A stretch of DNA of 6,394 bases from positions 1 through 6,394 of the forward strand of contig JAHEZC010000162.1 in the NCBI GenBank assembly GCA_023251275.1, written 5' to 3'. The notes beneath the pieces are model-generated. The model was not told the DNA's origin. It did not search any database and saw nothing but the letters and a program-made list of their open reading frames with translations. How positions within the stretch are numbered: position 1 is the stretch's first letter; each line of letters starts with the position of its first letter. A program made the translations under genes and the position numbers. Positions 1 to 5,098 of the stretch are shown piece after piece. This stretch comes from Parafilimonas sp. Its GTDB lineage: Bacteria > Bacteroidota > Bacteroidia > Chitinophagales > Chitinophagaceae.

Positions 1-184
1 TGGAATCGCTGCAACTTAAAATGGCAGCAAAGGGAAATTGCTTCTCTGCGGTTTCATTGATCAGTTGAAGTGTATTCCTGTTAACGCTGAGGTTATTAAA
101 AAATCGTTCATTGCCTTCTTTCAGGTATTGCAATGCTTTTTGGGGCGTCAATGACTGACGCGTTTCCCAATAATGAGTTCTCAT
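1..184 (-). CDS. Beta-class carbonic anhydrase, N-terminal part (cut by window edge)
   Basis: This gene starts at the ATG at 182-184 and runs off the left edge after 61 codons. Its product would interconvert CO2 and bicarbonate using a zinc ion in the cytoplasm. The visible N-terminus (MRTHYWETRQSLTPQKALQY...) has the 'SLTP.KAL..LKEGN.RF.NN' pattern usual in bacterial beta-carbonic anhydrases, with FPFAAILSCSDS at residues 50-61. Cys58 and Asp60 fit the first zinc ligand and the catalytic Asp of the CxDSR motif. The next codon begins with A, which is compatible with the expected Arg (AGA/AGG). It lies downstream of the 118-aa gene, with 57 bases between them. The remaining zinc ligands (His and Cys) are outside the window. 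The family call is firm; the physiological role is not determined by what is visible. Confidence 0.88.
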   Translation of the reverse strand, partial: MRTHYWETRQSLTPQKALQYLKEGNERFFNNLSVNRNTLQLINETAEKQFPFAAILSCSDS

Positions 185-200
185 TATGAAAATAATTTAA

Positions 201-243
201 AGTGAAACAATAAGTTCAGAAAAAAAGGATAATATGTTTCACT
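201..243 (-). terminator. Inverted repeat overlapping a stop codon; possible weak terminator
   Basis: A perfect 9-base inverted repeat is formed by AGTGAAACA (201-209) and TGTTTCACT (235-243), with a 25-base AT-rich spacer. Read on the minus strand, the first arm begins inside the TAG stop of the upstream 118-aa gene, and the second arm is followed by TTAAATTATTTT. This could be a weak terminator, or an operator pair for the carbonic anhydrase gene that starts at 184. The loop is long for a classical intrinsic terminator, so the call is tentative. Confidence 0.3.
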
Positions 244-598
244 ATACTTCAGGAGGGGGAGTAAGCAATTCTCCGTGAAAGGCAATGTACAATGCATCAG
301 CATGATGCTTATAGCGGGTGGCTGAAGAAATCAAATATGATGTTTCGGTTGCATCGTGCAGATATTCTGAAAGAGAAATTTTGCCGGATTCAGATTCTTC
401 CTCCGGCATGTTATCGGAAAGATCTGAATTAGAATCATCTGTATTGGTTTCCGGCAATACTATCTGTGCAGATTTATTTTGGTGGTGCAGTGCCCGGTAA
501 ATAAAAGGAGCGCTGATTGTGAGCCAGCAAAGAGAGAAAATCATAATAATGCATGCTCCAATGCGTGCAAACGAATATGTCTTTTTACAAGCACTCAT
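242..598 (-). CDS. Hypothetical small membrane-anchored protein
   Basis: I do not recognise a named family. The 118-residue product has a short basic N-terminus (MSACKKTYSFAR), then one hydrophobic segment at about residues 13-33, best read as a signal anchor or uncleaved signal. An acidic, serine-rich linker follows at about 51-75 (DDSNSDLSDN, EEESESG). The C-terminal part contains EYLHDATETSYL and ends in YIAFHGELLTPPPEV, rich in His and Pro. The topology suggests a membrane-tethered periplasmic peptide. The ending 'FHGEL.(S/T)PPPE' resembles small uncharacterised Bacteroidetes proteins I have a general memory of, but no function is known to me. It lies between the thioredoxin-ending operon (157 bases upstream) and a carbonic anhydrase gene. 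The start is an ATG. Coding status is supported by the organised hydrophobic and acidic layout rather than by homology. Confidence 0.6.
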   Translation of the reverse strand: MSACKKTYSFARIGACIIMIFSLCWLTISAPFIYRALHHQNKSAQIVLPETNTDDSNSDLSDNMPEEESESGKISLSEYLHDATETSYLISSATRYKHHADALYIAFHGELLTPPPEV

Positions 599-755
599 AA
601 ATTGAAGGCGAAGATAATTGATAAGTTTTTTTTGAAGAAAGGTTTAACAATTGATTTTTTTTAAGGGATAAAAAAATGAGAATATTTTATATCTGTGACG
701 GAATGAATGATCAAATAAAAATATTATACAAAAAAATATGAATGCCTGCCGCGTC

Positions 756-1055
756 CTATTCAGCATGATGATTAATGATTTGTTCCAATTGTTTTGCTGC
801 AACCACTCCTGATTGTCTCCATTTTATTTGCCCCTGTTGAAAGAGTATTAGTGTCGGCACACTTTGAATTTTATAAGCAGTTGCTGCCTGCGGGTTTTTA
901 TCTATATCAATTTTCAGGATAACAGCTTTATCGCCAATCTTCGTTTTTAATTCCTTTAGAATCGGGGCCATCATTTTGCATGGGCCGCACCATTCGGCTG
1001 AAAAATCAACCAACACAGGTTTGCCTGACTTTATTATTTCTGCAAATGTTGCCAT
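756..1055 (-). CDS. trxA: Thioredoxin
   Basis: This is a complete single-domain thioredoxin of 99 residues, slightly shorter than the usual 105-110. It is a cytoplasmic dithiol-disulfide oxidoreductase. The active site WCGPC is at residues 22-26 within [18 protein letters not shown]. The buried Asp (Asp17) and the cis-proline loop SVPTLI (Pro67) are both present, and the [17 protein letters not shown] stretch is standard for the family. There is no signal peptide. It is the last gene of the sulfur operon and follows the 83-aa membrane protein with a single base between stop and start. Its location suggests reduction of persulfides or disulfides produced by the rhodanese and persulfide dioxygenase enzymes upstream. 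That role is inferred from context; the enzyme class is certain. It may be a locus-specific paralogue rather than the housekeeping thioredoxin. Confidence 0.95.
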   Translation of the reverse strand: MATFAEIIKSGKPVLVDFSAEWCGPCKMMAPILKELKTKIGDKAVILKIDIDKNPQAATAYKIQSVPTLILFQQGQIKWRQSGVVAAKQLEQIINHHAE

Positions 1056-1056
1056 T

Positions 1057-1308
1057 TTATTTTTCCTTTATTTCTTCAAAATTTATTTCCCTTGAACTGT
1101 GTATTTTTTTTCCTTCATCCATGCTGTTAGTATTAAAACAATTTCCGGCTGCACATCCAAAAGCAAATAGTCCCATTGCAATAAAATATCCACCGAACAG
1201 AACTCCCATCCACTGCTTCTCCATTATTGAAGATACCACAACGAAACTGCCCATAAGGCAATATAAGACTCTTATGAAAGTCCAGCCGGTTGAAATTCTT
1301 TTTATCAT
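1057..1308 (-). CDS. Small YgaP-like membrane protein with GCAAGNC cysteine motif
   Basis: The product is an 83-residue protein with two probable transmembrane helices (about residues 8-28 and 33-52). They are joined by a short loop containing MEKQW and followed by FGCAAGNCF at residues 50-58 and a charged cytoplasmic-type tail rich in Lys and Glu. The two cysteines (Cys52 and Cys57) at the membrane boundary are reminiscent of small DUF2892/YgaP-type proteins found beside rhodaneses in Bacteroidetes, but I cannot assign a family firmly. The start ATG overlaps the TGA stop of the rhodanese upstream (ATGA, 1305-1308), which indicates translational coupling. The thioredoxin gene follows after one base. 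Context suggests a membrane partner for sulfur transfer, perhaps moving sulfane sulfur or presenting cysteines to the rhodanese. This is inference. Confidence 0.8.
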   Translation of the reverse strand: MIKRISTGWTFIRVLYCLMGSFVVVSSIMEKQWMGVLFGGYFIAMGLFAFGCAAGNCFNTNSMDEGKKIHSSREINFEEIKEK

Positions 1309-1625
1309 TGTTTGTCAATTTTATTTTTAAGGCCTATCCAGCCCCCGCCGTTAAACACACGAATGAATCCTTTTGATTCCAATATATTTTTTGCGTTTGC
1401 ACTTCGCATTCCTGAAGCGCAGCATGTAATTACCGGTTTTGTTTTTTCAAACTTTGAAAGATTATCCTGCAATAGGTTTAGCGGAATATTTACCGAACCC
1501 TCTATGTGCCCGCCCTGGTATTCTGCCTTGGTACGCACATCAATGATGACAGCACCTTCAGACATTAGTTCCCTGAAATTTTTCTTCGCGGCATTCCTGA
1601 AAATTTTACTAAATATTTTCAACAT
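1305..1625 (-). CDS. Single-domain rhodanese-like sulfurtransferase
   Basis: The protein has 106 residues and consists of one rhodanese domain, which transfers sulfane sulfur through a cysteine persulfide. The family signatures are in order: VIIDVRTKAEYQGGHIEGSVNIPL (about 26-49), then the active-site loop CCASGMRSANA, in which Cys69 starts the CxSGxRS loop, and the C-terminal FNGGGWIGL, matching the usual '.GG...W'. An additional Cys68 precedes the catalytic one. The first 15-20 residues (MLKIFSKIFRNAAKKN) are basic and amphipathic and could associate with the membrane; there is no clear cleavable signal. The gene follows the MBL-rhodanese gene after 38 bases and overlaps the next gene by four bases. 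Glutathione persulfide, thiosulfate or polysulfide are possible donors; the sequence does not decide between them. Confidence 0.93.
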   Translation of the reverse strand: MLKIFSKIFRNAAKKNFRELMSEGAVIIDVRTKAEYQGGHIEGSVNIPLNLLQDNLSKFEKTKPVITCCASGMRSANAKNILESKGFIRVFNGGGWIGLKNKIDKQ

Positions 1626-1663
1626 TTTTTATGACTGCTTTTTTTACACAATATATTTAATAT

Positions 1664-3088
1664 TTAGAGCATGGTTACAGGACAGGCATAATCCGTAATG
1701 GTAAACCGACCTGAATTTTTTATGGCAGTAAAGCCACCATACACATTTACCAGGTTATTATAACCCCTTGCTTTTAGTATAGAAGCGAAACTCATGGACC
1801 TGTAACCGCCGCTGCAATGAACATAGCAAGTTTTGTTTTTATCAACCAGCAGCATACTGTCATTAATATAATCAAGCGGCGTATTGACTGCATTACTTAT
1901 ATGCTCCGAATCGTATTCGCTTTTCTTTCTCACATCCAGTATGTTTATTTCAGGATACAATGATTCAATCTCTGCAAATTCTTTGGCAGTAATATTCGGG
2001 ATGGTATCCAATTCCATTCCTGCATTTTTCCATGCTTCTATTCCACCATCAAGGTAGCCAATAGTAAAATCATAGCCTACTCTTGCGAGGCGGGTGATCA
2101 CTTCCTGCTCTCTTCCTTTATCGGCAACAATTAATATTTGTTGTTTGATGTCGGGTATCAATGTGCCTGCCCATACAGCAAAGCTGCCATCAATACCAAT
2201 GTTGACAGAGTCGGGAATGAATCCCTTTGAAAATTCACCCGCCATTCTTGTATCCAGTATCAATGCTCCCGTCTCATTTGCTGCTGCCTCAAATTCACGA
2301 ACGCCAAGCGCTTTGCTTCCTCGTTTTAAAACAGTATCAATACTGTCGTAGCCATAGATATTCATCAAAACATTTTTTGGGAAATATCCTGGGGGTGGTG
2401 TTAACCCCGATAATATTTCTTTAATAAAAGCTTCTTTTGTTAATCCGGGACGTAAAGCGTAATTATTTTTTTTCTGATTGCCAAGTGTGTCAGAAGTTTC
2501 TTTACTCATTTTTTTCCCGCATGCACTCCCTGCACCATGTGCAGGATAGACGATAATATCATCGGGAAGCGGAAGAATTTTGTTGTGCAGAGAATCGAAT
2601 AAATATCCGGCCAGTTTTTCTTCCGTGAGATCAGCGATTACGTGTTGGGCAAGATCTGGCCTTCCGACATCACCAATGAATAAAGTATCGCCGGTGAATA
2701 AAGCTCTTTCTTTTCCTTCTTCATCTTTCAGCAGATAGCAACTGCTTTCCATTGTGTGACCGGGTGTGTGAATGAGTTTTATTTCCGCCCTGCCTAATTT
2801 AAATACCTGCTCATCTTCTGCAATGATACATTCAAAACCTGTTTTCATTTTTGTCGGGCCATACACAATTGCTGCTCCTGTTTTATTAGCTAAATCTACA
2901 TGACCTGATACAAAATCAGCATGGAAATGTGTTTCAAAAATATATTTGATCGCAGCATTTCTTTTTTCAGCCATATCAATATATGTCTGCACTTCGCGAA
3001 GCGGATCAATGATGGCGGCTTCACTATCGCTTTCAATATAGTAAGCGCCTTGTGCAAGGCATCCTGTATAAATCTGTTCAATTATCAT
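1664..3088 (-). CDS. MBL-fold persulfide dioxygenase-like enzyme fused to two rhodanese domains
   Basis: The product is a 474-residue three-domain protein. Residues 1-200 form an ETHE1-like metallo-beta-lactamase domain. It shows THFHADFVSGH (His54, His56, Asp58), TPGHT (His111), FTGDTLF (Asp134), the DVGRPDL motif (140-146) and YPAHGAGS (His184), consistent with a mononuclear iron site. Enzymes of this class oxidise glutathione persulfide or a similar thiol persulfide to sulfite. The first rhodanese domain (about 260-360: ALILDTRMAGEFSKGFIPDSVNI) has VADKGREQE where the catalytic loop should be and lacks the cysteine, so it is probably structural. The second (about 366-464) has ILDVRKKSEYDSEHI and the loop HCSGGYRS with Cys425, and should be active. 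The fusion would deliver persulfide sulfur directly to the dioxygenase. Length and order match the known MBL-rhodanese family in Bacteroidetes and Firmicutes. There is no signal peptide, so it is cytoplasmic. Confidence 0.93.
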   Translation of the reverse strand: MIIEQIYTGCLAQGAYYIESDSEAAIIDPLREVQTYIDMAEKRNAAIKYIFETHFHADFVSGHVDLANKTGAAIVYGPTKMKTGFECIIAEDEQVFKLGRAEIKLIHTPGHTMESSCYLLKDEEGKERALFTGDTLFIGDVGRPDLAQHVIADLTEEKLAGYLFDSLHNKILPLPDDIIVYPAHGAGSACGKKMSKETSDTLGNQKKNNYALRPGLTKEAFIKEILSGLTPPPGYFPKNVLMNIYGYDSIDTVLKRGSKALGVREFEAAANETGALILDTRMAGEFSKGFIPDSVNIGIDGSFAVWAGTLIPDIKQQILIVADKGREQEVITRLARVGYDFTIGYLDGGIEAWKNAGMELDTIPNITAKEFAEIESLYPEINILDVRKKSEYDSEHISNAVNTPLDYINDSMLLVDKNKTCYVHCSGGYRSMSFASILKARGYNNLVNVYGGFTAIKNSGRFTITDYACPVTML

Positions 3089-3109
3089 ATTTATTCTGTT
3101 TAATTCCCT

Positions 3110-3127
3110 GTAATTTTTTAATATTAC
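3110..3127. promoter_or_regulatory. AT-rich near-palindrome upstream of the MBL-rhodanese gene
   Basis: GTAAT (3110-3114) and ATTAC (3123-3127) form an inverted repeat with an 8-base spacer. Fourteen of the 18 positions are symmetric. Its centre is about 30 bases upstream of the MBL-rhodanese start codon, in the only gap of more than 50 bases inside the operon. It could be an internal regulatory or mRNA-processing site. In such AT-rich sequence it may also be chance. Confidence 0.2.
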
Positions 3128-3142
3128 TGCTAAGGGTATAGC

Positions 3143-3523
3143 TCATTTCATCGCCTTTTCAAAAAACAGCAGCTTTGCAGAAATGAGCAGGAGTAATACT
3201 CCGAAAATTTTTTTCAATACCGGCTGAGGCAAATGTGTTGCAAACTTTGCACCTGCAAAACCACCAATGAAAAAGAAAATACCCATGATCAAAGCGGCTT
3301 TTATGTCCACAAATCCTTTGCGGTAATATTGCCATGCTGCCAAAGCACCTACCGGCAATACCATCATAAGCAATGCCGTGCCTTGTGCCAGTTGCTGAGA
3401 ATATCCCAACAACATGACCATTGCGGGAATAATGATAACGGCTCCGCCCAATCCAAGCATTCCGCCAAGCAATCCTGCTGCCATCCCTATCGCTGCTATC
3501 AAGGCTGCATTTTGCAATTCCAT
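3143..3523 (-). CDS. Half-size TauE/SafE-family anion exporter
   Basis: The product is a membrane protein of 126 residues, about half the usual 240-270 of the TauE/SafE (sulfite/organosulfonate exporter) family. It carries the family's repeat signature once: GLLGGMLGLGGAVIIIPAM at about residues 17-35, then GYSQQLAQGTALLMMVLPVG, followed by YYRKGFVDIKAALIMG and FIGGFAGAKFATHLP. Three to four transmembrane helices are visible. A single repeat implies assembly as a homodimer. I chose the ATG at 3521-3523, one base after the upstream TGA stop. A longer reading to 3586 would overlap the upstream gene by over 60 bases and adds a non-membrane stretch (MSIFVPCIRCLEFLPKKRKV) that is that gene's end in another frame. 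Next to a persulfide dioxygenase, export of sulfite or thiosulfate is the likely job (inferred). Confidence 0.87.
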   Translation of the reverse strand: MELQNAALIAAIGMAAGLLGGMLGLGGAVIIIPAMVMLLGYSQQLAQGTALLMMVLPVGALAAWQYYRKGFVDIKAALIMGIFFFIGGFAGAKFATHLPQPVLKKIFGVLLLLISAKLLFFEKAMK

Positions 3524-3524
3524 A

Positions 3525-3731
3525 TCAACTTTTCTTTTTTTTGGTAGAAATTCCAAGCACCTGATACAAGGGACAAAAATTGACAAGACTTGTGATAATA
3601 AATATTACTGCAATTGAGAGCAGCACAATGGCAATTGTGCCGGAAATAGCGTTTGTGAAATAAAGTATCGCAACTGCAATAGCTGCCAATATCCTGACGA
3701 TCCGGTCTGCCGTACTCATATTCTTTTTCAT
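3525..3731 (-). CDS. DUF2892 (YgaP-type) small inner-membrane protein
   Basis: The product is a 68-residue protein of the DUF2892/YgaP transmembrane family. It has the typical opening MKKNMSTADRIVRILAAIAVAILYF, two transmembrane helices (about 11-27 and 30-50), and the family ending NFCPLYQVLGIST. The basic KKKKS tail stands where many relatives have a further cysteine, so here only Cys53 remains. In Escherichia coli YgaP the same membrane domain is fused to a rhodanese; here it is a separate gene in an operon that also encodes rhodaneses, which supports a shared sulfur-transfer role. It is the first gene of the operon, 66 bases downstream of the Crp/Fnr-type regulator gene, and has a well-placed promoter. 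TauE/SafE starts one base after its stop. Confidence 0.88.
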   Translation of the reverse strand: MKKNMSTADRIVRILAAIAVAILYFTNAISGTIAIVLLSIAVIFIITSLVNFCPLYQVLGISTKKKKS

Positions 3732-3756
3732 GGTAAAATTGTTTTGATTATGAGTA

Positions 3757-3764
3757 CAAAATTA
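3757..3764 (-). promoter_or_regulatory. -7 promoter element TAATTTTG of the sulfur operon
   Basis: On the minus strand this reads TAATTTTG, a perfect match to the Bacteroidetes -7 consensus TAnnTTTG. It ends 25 bases before the ATG of the DUF2892 gene, giving a predicted leader of about 20 bases. No TTTG -33 box lies 19-21 bases upstream, as expected for an activator-dependent promoter. A Crp/Fnr-type palindrome occupies the region upstream instead. Confidence 0.55.
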
Positions 3765-3784
3765 CGATGACCTGGCAGGCGGAT

Positions 3785-3803
3785 TTGGTGACTAATGTTA
3801 CAA
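3785..3803. promoter_or_regulatory. Candidate Crp/Fnr-family operator
   Basis: The plus strand has GTGAC-TAAT-GTTAC at 3788-3801, flanked by TTG and AA (TTGGTGACTAATGTTACAA). It matches 9 of 10 fixed positions of GTAAC-N4-GTTAC, a half-site pattern that I recall being reported for HcpR-like Crp/Fnr regulators. Its centre (3794.5) is about 42-44 bases upstream of the predicted transcription start, which is the class II activator position. The site overlaps the TAA stop codon (3798-3800) of the adjacent Crp/Fnr-family gene, so the regulator probably controls the operon next door. Confidence 0.45.
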
Positions 3804-4427
3804 TTCACCGAGGATGCGAATCTGGTTGCGATAGAGTAAAAGTTTTTTTTCGTTTTCGAGTTTTTTCAGGAGGCGGGAAATGACAACTCTTGAAGTAGCG
3901 AGTTCGCCGGCTATTTGTTCATGTGATGCATTGATGAGTTTTGAACCGGATGCCTTTGATTTTTCTTTGAGATAATGAATAAGGCGTTCATCTAATTTCT
4001 GAAAAGCGATCTGGTCAATGGTTTTCAGCAGTTCATTAAAGCGATTCCGAATGGTTTTCATCACGAAGCTTTTCCATGTGGGATACTTCACCAGCCATTC
4101 ATCCATGACTGAAATTGGAACAGCCAGCATCTCCACATCGTCCTCTGCAACCGCTTTTATTTCACTGGGATAATGCTGCATGCAACAGGTAAAGGTCATT
4201 GCACAACTTTCTTCAGGATTCACATAATACAGCAGCAGTTCTTTTCCTTCTTCATCAATCCTCGATACTTTTACAGATCCGGAAAGAATGATAGGCATGG
4301 TACGGATTGTTTGTCCGGGGGAAATAATGGTTTCGCCAGCGTTCACAGATACATGCCTTCCCTTTTTATTGATCTCACGAATCAAATCCGGTTCAAATAC
4401 AGCAGAAAAATGTTCGGGTAAAATCAT
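3798..4427 (-). CDS. Crp/Fnr-family transcriptional regulator
   Basis: The product has 209 residues. An N-terminal cyclic-nucleotide-binding-like domain (about 1-125) shows VNAGETIISPGQTIRTMPIILSGSVKVSR and ELLLYYVNPEESCAM. A dimerisation helix (about 125-155) is followed by a C-terminal winged helix-turn-helix (about 164-205) with ASHEQIAGELATSRVVISRLLKKLE, the expected recognition helix. The CRP ligand motif RxS is absent, so cAMP is unlikely to be the ligand. Instead there is a cysteine group, Cys75, Cys81 and Cys82, in ESCAMTFTCCMQ, typical of a Bacteroidetes subgroup and suggestive of sensing redox or reactive sulfur. There is no iron-sulfur N-terminal cysteine cluster as in E. coli FNR. 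The gene sits upstream of the sulfur operon in the same direction and its stop overlaps the candidate operator. Role as the operon's activator is inferred. Confidence 0.92.
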   Translation of the reverse strand: MILPEHFSAVFEPDLIREINKKGRHVSVNAGETIISPGQTIRTMPIILSGSVKVSRIDEEGKELLLYYVNPEESCAMTFTCCMQHYPSEIKAVAEDDVEMLAVPISVMDEWLVKYPTWKSFVMKTIRNRFNELLKTIDQIAFQKLDERLIHYLKEKSKASGSKLINASHEQIAGELATSRVVISRLLKKLENEKKLLLYRNQIRILGEL

Positions 4428-4431
4428 GCCG

Positions 4432-4439
4432 CAAATGTA
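4432..4439 (-). promoter_or_regulatory. -7 element TACATTTG directly at the regulator start codon
   Basis: On the minus strand TACATTTG is a perfect TAnnTTTG match ending four bases before the ATG of the Crp/Fnr gene. If used, transcription would begin at or next to the A of the ATG, giving a leaderless message. No TTTG is found at the -33 position. The inverted repeat GTAA-N4-TTAC at 4455-4466 lies upstream and could be an autoregulatory site, but its spacing differs from the operator at 3785-3803. Confidence 0.35.
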
Positions 4440-4508
4440 GGCAGAATGATTTGCGTAATGCCTTACAGGACAGCAAGGCCTGACAACAAAAATAAGAAGT
4501 GGAAAAAC

Positions 4509-5039
4509 TTATTTCATTTCCGTACCGGTTGCCTTCATAAGATCAGGCGAAAGATCAGTGTGATGATGAACCAGTTTCCACTTCCCCTTTTCTTTGCGGA
4601 AAACATTGGTGGCACGATGCCGTACTGTTACTGGCTTCCCGTCAGCATCCATGTTTTCACCCTGCTCTATGCAAACAGTGTATCCCATGTCTGTTCCTGC
4701 ATGAACGAGCAGTTCTTCACACACGACTTTTCCACCGAGTTTCATGCCGGCTTCTTTTTGAAATTCACTGCCCACGGCTCCCCATCCTTCGAGGCGACCC
4801 CCAAAAGGGCCCATATCAGTTACTATGCTGTCATGTGACCAGATAGCATTCATTGATTCGAGATCGCCTGTAAACATCGCATTGAGCGCGGCATAAAGCT
4901 GATCATTGGCTGCACGCAGTTCCTTCTCAGATTGTTCTGCGGAAACAGGATTTGGGTTTCCGGTTTTATTTCCCCCGCAACCGGAAAAAAACAGCGCAAT
5001 CAATAAGATGATTGCGGAAACAAGAGTTATCTTTTTCAT
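4509..5039 (-). CDS. NTF2/SnoaL-like (DUF4440-type) lipoprotein
   Basis: The product is a 176-residue lipoprotein. The signal peptide MKKITLVSAIILLIALFFSGC ends in a lipobox with Cys21 as the lipidated residue, followed by a flexible GGNKTGNPNPVS linker. The rest (about 38-165) is an NTF2-like alpha+beta cone: helix NDQLYAALNAMFTGDLESMNAIWSHDSIV, then GRLEGWGAVGSEF, and closing strands HRATNVFRKEKGKWKLVHHHTDL. This layout resembles the DUF4440/YybH/SnoaL_3 groups. Such folds bind small ligands or act as enzymes, but no catalytic residue set can be named here. It lies 59 bases downstream of a second NTF2-like gene in the same direction, probably co-transcribed. There is no acidic stretch after the cysteine of the type that directs lipoproteins to the surface in some Bacteroidetes, so a periplasm-facing location is likely. 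Confidence 0.85.
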   Translation of the reverse strand: MKKITLVSAIILLIALFFSGCGGNKTGNPNPVSAEQSEKELRAANDQLYAALNAMFTGDLESMNAIWSHDSIVTDMGPFGGRLEGWGAVGSEFQKEAGMKLGGKVVCEELLVHAGTDMGYTVCIEQGENMDADGKPVTVRHRATNVFRKEKGKWKLVHHHTDLSPDLMKATGTEMK

Positions 5040-5098
5040 GTCAAGTTGTTTTTATTAGAGTAAAATATTTGTATCGCTGATAAAACGAACTCATCAGG

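Noticed and set aside
590..645. Possible promoter for the 118-aa gene (TTTC-N20-TATCTTCG on the minus strand)
   Set aside because: Both boxes are imperfect and the start site would be almost at the ATG; the sequence is AT-rich and matches by chance are expected.
738..760. Possible terminator after thioredoxin (GAAT...ATTC followed by T-rich sequence on the minus strand)
   Set aside because: Only about four base pairs can form, too weak to call.
980..1698. Open plus-strand frames opposite thioredoxin, the small membrane protein and rhodanese
   Set aside because: All are antisense to recognised genes and their translations show no family features.
3524..3586. Longer N-terminus for the TauE/SafE protein (start at 3586)
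   Set aside because: The extra residues are the end of the DUF2892 gene read in another frame; the ATG at 3521-3523, one base after the stop, fits the family start.
4446..4838. Open plus-strand frame of 130 codons opposite the lipoprotein gene
   Set aside because: Antisense to a gene with a good signal peptide and NTF2-like fold; no recognisable features of its own.
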